Of a DNA stretch of 10,597 bases, positions 6,761 to 10,597 are shown piece by piece (position 1 is the first letter of the stretch; each line of letters begins with the position of its first letter). Position numbers and translations under genes: made by a program. This DNA comes from an uncultured Prevotella sp. (GTDB taxonomy: Bacteria; Bacteroidota; Bacteroidia; Bacteroidales; Bacteroidaceae). The DNA is taken from the NCBI GenBank assembly GCA_900557255.1, contig USSA01000096.1, forward strand, positions 1 through 10,597. The letters run 5' to 3'. The notes under the pieces are model-generated. The model was not told the DNA's origin. It saw only the letters and a program-made list of their open reading frames with translations, and ran no database searches.

Positions 6761-7735
6761 ATGAGAAAGAATATATATAAGTGTTTGCTGACATCGACTT
6801 TGCTCTTGTCGGCGCAGGGGATGTTGGCGCAAGATTGCAATATCCCGATGTCGGTGATTGTGGATGAGGGCTTTGCTCATGTTACCGCCGAGAGTGCTTC
6901 TGTTTTGCAGACACAGTTGGAACGTCTTATCACCCAGTCGAAATTGGATGTGGGATGGAAAAATGCAAACTTTGCCATTACGGCAAAGTTTGATCAGTTG
7001 GACAGATATATTGTAAGTAGTGCGCCTACCCAGATAGCCAATGTATTTGGGGTTACATTGTATCTTGTGGATGTTTACAACCAAAAGCTTTTTGCTTCTG
7101 TATATGTTGAGGTAAAGGGCGTGGGCTCTAATGAAACAAAGGCTTCGCTGAATGCGATACGTCAGTTGAATGCAGGGAATGGAAAAATCAATACTTTCCT
7201 TTCTGGTGCAAAGAAAAAGATTATAAGCTATTATGATTCGCAACTACCTTCTCTAATTAAGGAAGCACGTTCCAAGGCTTCCTTCAAAAATTATGAGGAG
7301 GCTCTTGCCATGTTGGCGGTGGTTCCTACCTGCTGCAATGGCTATGATTCTGCAATGAAGGAGGCTATGAGAATCTATGTTCTTTATCGGGATACCTATT
7401 TCTTGGCTCGGTTGAATGAGGCTAAGGCTCTTTGGAGTTCCAATCCTACTCAGGCTGGTAGCGTACCTGTGGTGGCAATCTTGTCTTCGGTCGATCCTGA
7501 TGCCAAATGCTATAAAGAAGCGATGGCACTTCTGTCGCAGGTTGCTAAAGTCGTAAAGACCGATGTGGATTATGAGACAAAGAAGAAGTATGAGGATGCT
7601 GTTGAACTAGAAAAACTACGCATCCAAACTATTGGGGAAATCGGTAAGGCGTATGCTGCAAATAGACCTATGAACCTTATATTTTTAGGACATGGCGGTG
7701 CTATCGCCACTCAGTCTCCAGTAGCAGTTCCATAA
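6761..7735 (+). CDS. Secreted protein with CsgG/FlgT-like N-terminal half and helical C-terminal half
   Basis: Last gene of the operon, 324 aa. A signal peptide ends at Ala23 with Gln24 at +1 (GMLA|QDCN). Residues 50-125 have the layout of a periplasmic CsgG/FlgT/TolB-N-type domain: a helix (LQTQLERLITQSKL), a strand with FAITAKF (71-77), a strand VTLYLVDVYNQKLFAS (98-113), then VEVKGVGSNETKA (from 117) and a helix NAIRQL. This matches the usual 'lvDvktgk.fas...e..G.G.n...A...Ai' pattern. Residues about 160-290 are helical and Ala/Glu/Lys-rich (EARSKASFKNYEEALAMLAVV, then paired Cys), suggesting TPR-like pairs that bind partners. A short hydrophobic Gly/Pro tail ends the protein. Family assignment is by pattern only. 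The gene is followed by a strong hairpin. Confidence 0.75.
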   Translation: MRKNIYKCLLTSTLLLSAQGMLAQDCNIPMSVIVDEGFAHVTAESASVLQTQLERLITQSKLDVGWKNANFAITAKFDQLDRYIVSSAPTQIANVFGVTLYLVDVYNQKLFASVYVEVKGVGSNETKASLNAIRQLNAGNGKINTFLSGAKKKIISYYDSQLPSLIKEARSKASFKNYEEALAMLAVVPTCCNGYDSAMKEAMRIYVLYRDTYFLARLNEAKALWSSNPTQAGSVPVVAILSSVDPDAKCYKEAMALLSQVAKVVKTDVDYETKKKYEDAVELEKLRIQTIGEIGKAYAANRPMNLIFLGHGGAIATQSPVAVP

Positions 7736-7773
7736 TTAGATTTGATACTTGATATTTTAATAATTGAATGATA

Positions 7774-7811
7774 TTCGACCACAAAATACTTTTATGTGTT
7801 TTGTGGTCGAA
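7774..7811 (+). terminator. Strong hairpin after the operon (probable terminator)
   Basis: A perfect 13-bp inverted repeat: TTCGACCACAAAA at 7774-7786 and TTTTGTGGTCGAA at 7799-7811. Three further pairs (including one G-U) extend the stem to 16 bp around the loop TTTTAT. It begins 39 bases after the stop of the last operon gene. There is no T-run behind it, so intrinsic termination is not certain; the T-rich arm may partly serve, and it could act in both directions. Its symmetry would also suit a remnant of a small mobile element. Confidence 0.6.
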
Positions 7812-7840
7812 CTTGTTCCGCATTTGCAAAACGAAGCGGG

Positions 7841-7942
7841 CATGAGAGCGCCACCATCGTCATGGTAACGCATAATGAGCATGATGCCAAGATAGCCCAT
7901 CGCACCATCCGGTTGTTTGATGGACAGATAGTGGATGAGTAA
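7841..7942 (+). pseudogene. ABC ATPase 3'-end remnant
   Basis: Reading from 7841, 33 codons match the C-terminus of the ATPase at 159-839: HESATIVMVTHN, the switch His, then AKIAHRTIRLFDGQIVDE and TAA at 7940-7942. DNA identity is very high (61 bases unbroken, then scattered changes), so the copy is recent or maintained by recombination. Walker A, signature and Walker B are all absent and no start codon of its own gives a sensible protein. Upstream of 7841 the sequence is unrelated to the ATPase. Its stop lies only 9 bases from the end of the convergent AAA gene. Joined to the left copy through the shared bases, it would complete a 221-aa ATPase ending in VDE. Confidence 0.85.
7851..7911 (+). 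repeat. Right copy of 61-bp perfect direct repeat
   Basis: Identical to 733-793 in the intact ABC ATPase gene. After a 2-base difference, another 16 bases are identical (7914-7929). Recombination between the two copies would remove 7,118 bp containing the whole secreted-protein operon and restore one complete ATPase gene. Confidence 0.9.
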
Positions 7943-7951
7943 AATCTTGTC

Positions 7952-9298
7952 TTATGGGAGTAAAGGTACCATATATATAGGTAGGCAGAGCACATTGCCA
8001 TCTTTTTTCAAGTCCTTGGTGTAAACTAAGTATTTGTGCCCTGTTCTAGAACTGTATTTCTCGGAAAATTGATCGAGTGAAGCATGAGACTTATAGCCAG
8101 AAGACTTTACTTCTATAGGACTTATCTTGCTCCTATCTGCCTGCAAAAAATCGATTTCGTAATATCCTTTGCCGTCATGCTTGGGTATGGTATGGTAATA
8201 CAAGTCTTTGCCGGAAGTTCTGAGCATTTGAGCCACTACATTCTCATAGATGTACCCTAGATTGGTGTCTAATTTGTCGCTCAGCAATTTGTTGTAGATG
8301 ATATTGTCTGTAAATTTCTTAGCCTTATAAGCCAATGTGACGAAGAGCCCCGTATCAGAAGTGTACATCTTATATCGTTGTAAATCTTTTGTAAGGGCTA
8401 AATCAACATTGGGGTCGTTGGAATGGTAGGCTATGTTTGCCACTCTGGATTCTTCCATTAGTTGGACAATGTCGCTTATCCTGTCTTGCTTTTCTCCTGG
8501 AATGACAGTCGAGATCGTGTATCGTGAGGCATTCTTGCTCAGTTGTGAAGGGATAGCATCGAACATGGCTGTGGCTTTCCCCGACGTGTCAATCTTTCTG
8601 AGGTCTTCTTCGTAAAGGGCGATGATGTCTCGTTTCACGGTGTCTACAGCGCTAAGATTGTTGGTTTTGATGTATTTGTCTACGGCTTGTGGCATTCCAC
8701 CGACCAGCATGTATAGTCTGAAGTCTCTCATCAGTTTACGATGGATTGCTTCGCCGAGAGGTTGTTTTTGCTCAAGAACTGTTTTTAGCAGAGTAAATGT
8801 GACGTTGTCGCCCATAGCCCATCTGAACTCTTCGAAGTCCATGGGGTGCATACTGATTCGTGTCTCCTCGCTAGGAATGATGATGTTTTGTACATTCTTG
8901 CGGATGGAGATAAGTGAGCCAGTTTCTATATAGTCGTATCGATGGTCTTTTACTAGATGCTTGATGGCTTGTCGTGCCTTAGGATTATTTTGCACTTCAT
9001 CAAAGATGATGAGGGATTTGCGCTCCTTCAAACTGACGTTGTAGTTAAGCTGTAAACGCAGAAATATGTAGTTAAGGTCAGAAAGATCATTGAATAGGTC
9101 GTTGATTTCGGTAGCTGTCTTCGAGAAATCTACCAAGATATACGAAGAGTATTCGTTTTTTGCGAATTCTTCTACGATGGTAGACTTGCCGATTCGTTTC
9201 GCTCCTTCTATCAATAGGGCGGTTTCTCCCTGTCGCTCTTCTTTCCATCTGAGCATCTCTTGGTATATTTTTCTTTTGAATAATTTGGTTTGCTCCAT
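7952..9298 (-). CDS. ATP-binding protein, AAA_14 + DUF4143 with PD-(D/E)XK-like C-terminus
   Basis: 448 aa. The N-terminal AAA+ domain (AAA_14 type) has Walker A GAKRIGKST at residues 32-40, Walker B SLIIFDE at 95-101 and a sensor-like TGS at 126-128. The middle and C-terminal part matches DUF4143: a helical region with YMLVGGMPQAVDKY and LYEEDLRKI, then a nuclease-like fold with YEIDF (Glu381, Asp383) and IEVKS (Glu396, Lys398), i.e. the core of a PD-(D/E)XK site. A Gln410 further on fits the same fold. These ATPases are very abundant and multi-copy in Bacteroidota; the biochemical role is not settled, and genome-maintenance or toxin-antitoxin-like roles have been considered. The gene has its own promoter with operator-like repeats and ends 9 bases from the convergent ABC remnant. 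Confidence 0.92.
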   Translation of the reverse strand: MEQTKLFKRKIYQEMLRWKEERQGETALLIEGAKRIGKSTIVEEFAKNEYSSYILVDFSKTATEINDLFNDLSDLNYIFLRLQLNYNVSLKERKSLIIFDEVQNNPKARQAIKHLVKDHRYDYIETGSLISIRKNVQNIIIPSEETRISMHPMDFEEFRWAMGDNVTFTLLKTVLEQKQPLGEAIHRKLMRDFRLYMLVGGMPQAVDKYIKTNNLSAVDTVKRDIIALYEEDLRKIDTSGKATAMFDAIPSQLSKNASRYTISTVIPGEKQDRISDIVQLMEESRVANIAYHSNDPNVDLALTKDLQRYKMYTSDTGLFVTLAYKAKKFTDNIIYNKLLSDKLDTNLGYIYENVVAQMLRTSGKDLYYHTIPKHDGKGYYEIDFLQADRSKISPIEVKSSGYKSHASLDQFSEKYSSRTGHKYLVYTKDLKKDGNVLCLPIYMVPLLP

Positions 9299-9328
9299 AT
9301 TTTGCTTATAATTAATGATTTATGTGTG

Positions 9329-9359
9329 TAAAGATAAGGATTTTGCCGAAATCCGCAAA
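9329..9359 (-). promoter_or_regulatory. Promoter of the AAA_14/DUF4143 gene
   Basis: On the minus strand TTTG (9359-9356), a 19-base spacer and TATCTTTA (9336-9329) match the Bacteroidota -33/-7 elements, with one change in the last base of TAnnTTTG. The expected start is near 9322, giving a leader of about 25 nt before the ATG at 9298. The -33 box and spacer lie inside the proximal operator-like repeat. Confidence 0.6.
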
Positions 9360-9361
9360 AT
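9340..9361. promoter_or_regulatory. Inverted repeat over the promoter (operator candidate)
   Basis: ATTTTGC at 9340-9346 and GCAAAAT at 9355-9361 form a perfect 7-bp inverted repeat around CGAAATCC. It covers the -33 box and spacer of the AAA gene promoter, the position expected for a repressor site. Confidence 0.5.
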
Positions 9362-9398
9362 GTTTTGGTGTGAATATGCCGAAATCCGTAAAATGTTT
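9344..9398. repeat. Two 22-bp direct repeats upstream of the AAA gene
   Basis: The 22-base units at 9344-9365 and 9377-9398 share TGCCGAAATCCG and AAAATGTTT and differ at one base (C or T between these blocks). They are spaced 33 bp, about three helical turns, so a protein bound to both would sit on the same DNA face. The distal copy ends 7 bases before the stop of the Fic gene. The distal unit has lost the flanking symmetry that makes the proximal copy palindromic. Confidence 0.85.
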
Positions 9399-9405
9399 GC
9401 CCATA

Positions 9406-10197
9406 TTAGAAGAGAAAAGTCATAAATTGCTTGGTGTTAGCCTCTTTCTGCTTCAGCTCTTCTTCCATTCTCTGTATTGCCATCTTGAAGAAGAAGCGGA
9501 TGAGGTGCTCGTCGGTTGCTTCCGTACGAATCATACGGAGGGCAGAAATGTATTCCTGTCGGGCTTCGGATGGGATGATGAGGAGAGGATGATTCAATCT
9601 TAAGAGAATGTAGTTGCTGATGAGTCGTCCTGTTCTTCCATTCCCATCACGGAACGGATGAAGATATTCGTAGAAGCCATGAAAACGGGCGGCAAGAATC
9701 ATGGGATGAACGGCAGCCGAAACGATGGCTTTTTCGGTAGAATCCAACAGCTTGGGAACTCTGGCGATGAGTTCTTCGTGGTCGCCAAATACCGTATCGC
9801 CTGCTGCCATGTCTGTGGTGGTGTATTCGCCCGGAATGGCTTCTGGAGAACGGTAGGAAAGCGTGTGGCAGGTAACCCGTCTGTTGATTTCTTTCAGAAG
9901 ATTCTCGTCGAGTGGATGTTGCGTGTTTTGCATCATGTACTCAAAGGCTTCGAAGTGGTCAAGCATTTCGAAAGCCTCGAAAAGAGTCTTTCCGGCAGGA
10001 ATCATCCCTAATCCTTTCTCCTTCAGTTCCCGGGTGTCATCTACGGAGAATGAGTTGCCTTCAATGGCGCACGAGTGTGTAGAGAAGAGTACTTCATTAT
10101 ATTTGATGTACTCTTCTCTATCCATTTTATTGATGATAAGGGTTTGATATTTTCCTCTCAAATCCTCGTATTCCTTGATTTCCTTTTCGAATGCCAT
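9406..10197 (-). CDS. Fic family protein (class II, N-terminal inhibitory motif)
   Basis: 263 aa from the ATG at 10195-10197. An upstream TTG at 10221 is in frame but falls inside the promoter's -7 box, so it cannot be in the transcript. The canonical Fic motif HPFRDGNGRTGR lies at residues 180-191, with catalytic His180 and the phosphate-binding Asp/Gly/Asn loop all intact. The flap region (PGEYTTTDMAAGDTVFG, 122-138) that docks the target is present. The sequence SCAIEGN at 42-48 fits the (S/T)xxxE(G/N) inhibitory helix, N-terminal as in class II Fic proteins, with Glu46 expected to block productive ATP binding until relieved. Such enzymes usually transfer AMP from ATP to a Ser/Thr/Tyr of a target protein. 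No separate antitoxin gene is adjacent, as expected for self-inhibited Fic proteins. The target is unknown. Confidence 0.93.
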   Translation of the reverse strand: MAFEKEIKEYEDLRGKYQTLIINKMDREEYIKYNEVLFSTHSCAIEGNSFSVDDTRELKEKGLGMIPAGKTLFEAFEMLDHFEAFEYMMQNTQHPLDENLLKEINRRVTCHTLSYRSPEAIPGEYTTTDMAAGDTVFGDHEELIARVPKLLDSTEKAIVSAAVHPMILAARFHGFYEYLHPFRDGNGRTGRLISNYILLRLNHPLLIIPSEARQEYISALRMIRTEATDEHLIRFFFKMAIQRMEEELKQKEANTKQFMTFLF

Positions 10198-10218
10198 AAT
10201 CTTCTGTATTTGTGGGGA

Positions 10219-10250
10219 CAAAGATACGATTTTTATGGATAAACACCAAA
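10219..10250 (-). promoter_or_regulatory. Promoter of the Fic gene
   Basis: On the minus strand TTTG (10250-10247), exactly 20 bases, then TATCTTTG (10226-10219): a full match to the Bacteroidota TTTG / TAnnTTTG promoter. Transcription should start about 10210-10214, leaving roughly 15 nt before the ATG at 10197. This fixes the gene start. It lies in the short gap after the stop of the upstream kinase gene. Confidence 0.75.
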
Positions 10251-10276
10251 CTTTTCTCTCAAAAAATGTGCTTCTG

Positions 10277-10597
10277 TTATGGGATGATGATGCGGAAGGT
10301 GGTGATTCCCTGTGCCTTGTCCTGATGGAGCGAGAGGCTGCCGCCGCTTACTCGCATGATTTGGCGGGAGAGGGAGAGACCGATTCCGCTTCCTTCCGGC
10401 TTCGTGGTGAAGAACGGGATGAAAATGTGGGAGGCTACATCTTCGGGGATGAGACCGGCGTTGTTGCTCACGTCGATGATGATGGATTCCTGGGCGTTGG
10501 CGTAGGCTTGGAGACGGATAAAAGCCTTCTTGCTTGCCACGGATTGCAAATCTGCTGAGCGGCATTCCTGCTTGTCTTCTCTTTCCTTTTCCCTGAA
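10277..10597 (-). CDS. Sensor histidine kinase, C-terminal catalytic domain (partial)
   Basis: The last 106 codons of a minus-strand gene that continues beyond the right edge. The ATP-binding (HATPase_c) signature is clear: a G1-like SNNAGLIPED, F box HIFIPFFTTKPEGSG, G2 box GIGLSLSRQIM, and a final strand pair GGSLSLHQDKAQGITTFRI. G1 is unusual, with SNNAGLI in place of DNGxGI, which is seen in NtrY/NtrB-like kinases of Bacteroidota. The protein would autophosphorylate on a His outside the window and signal to a response regulator. Upstream of the G1 strand is a charged stretch (REKEREDKQECRSADLQSVASKKA) where a short loop is normally found. The stop at 10277-10279 is 27 bases from the Fic promoter. 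Which genes it controls cannot be seen. Confidence 0.85.
   Translation of the reverse strand, partial: FREKEREDKQECRSADLQSVASKKAFIRLQAYANAQESIIIDVSNNAGLIPEDVASHIFIPFFTTKPEGSGIGLSLSRQIMRVSGGSLSLHQDKAQGITTFRIIIP
10524..10597 (-). repeat. Possible repeat-derived insert in the kinase loop
   Basis: This part encodes the low-complexity charged stretch and RSADLQSVASKKA. The core CGGATTGCAAATCTG (10540-10554) is a near-palindrome with 6-base arms and one G-T-type mismatch. Peptides of the type ADLQSVAS are, from memory, common in unrelated Bacteroidota reading frames and come from a dispersed DNA repeat. The frame is kept open through it. The left limit is an estimate and the right limit is outside the window. 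Confidence 0.35.

Noticed and set aside
7774..7811. Hairpin as an integron attC site
   Set aside because: It lacks the paired R and L boxes with the extrahelical bases and spacing of attC, and no integrase is present.
9344..9398. Two repeats with a spacer as a minimal CRISPR
   Set aside because: Only two units with an 11-base gap, no cas genes, and position over a promoter; an operator pair explains them better.
9322..9603. 93-codon + strand reading frame with repeated PKSxKC
   Set aside because: The repeated peptide is just the translation of the two direct repeats, and the rest is antisense to the Fic gene.

Overview
The window looks like Bacteroidota DNA, most likely Prevotella/Segatella-type. 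Three signs support this. Promoter-like sites follow the TTTG-N19/20-TAnnTTTG pattern instead of -35/-10 boxes. Six of seven consecutive secreted proteins have Gln right after the predicted signal-peptidase I site. Starts mostly lack a strong Shine-Dalgarno. No rRNA, tRNA, CRISPR array or recognisable transposase was seen.

Left edge (1-839, + strand): the last codons of an FtsX/MacB-type permease, a short repeat-rich spacer with a 7-bp tandem repeat ending just before the next start codon, and an intact ABC-transporter ATPase of the MacB/LolD class. Positions 840-1227 are a 388-bp non-coding stretch with a candidate promoter and a long AT-rich leader.

Centre (1228-7735, + strand): a tight run of seven genes with 11-16 nt gaps. 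Every product carries an export signal: a WG-repeat protein, a conserved 410-aa protein of unknown function, two small paralogues around a small outer-membrane beta-barrel-like protein, a DUF6175-like protein, and a protein whose N-terminal half resembles CsgG/FlgT-type periplasmic domains. They read as one envelope-associated machine, function unknown. A strong hairpin (7774-7811) probably ends the operon.

Right of the operon (7841-7942) is a nearly identical copy of the last ~33 codons of the ABC ATPase, without the rest of the gene. The operon is therefore bracketed by direct copies of the ATPase 3' end, including 61 identical bases, as if a cassette of about 7.1 kb had entered at that gene end.

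Right part (- strand): an AAA_14/DUF4143 ATPase with a PD-(D/E)XK-like C-terminus, whose promoter overlaps one of two operator-like repeats; a class II Fic protein with a very good promoter; and, at the edge, the C-terminal ATPase domain of a sensor histidine kinase. The ATPase and Fic genes are typical accessory genes. The ABC transporter and kinase look like the older backbone.
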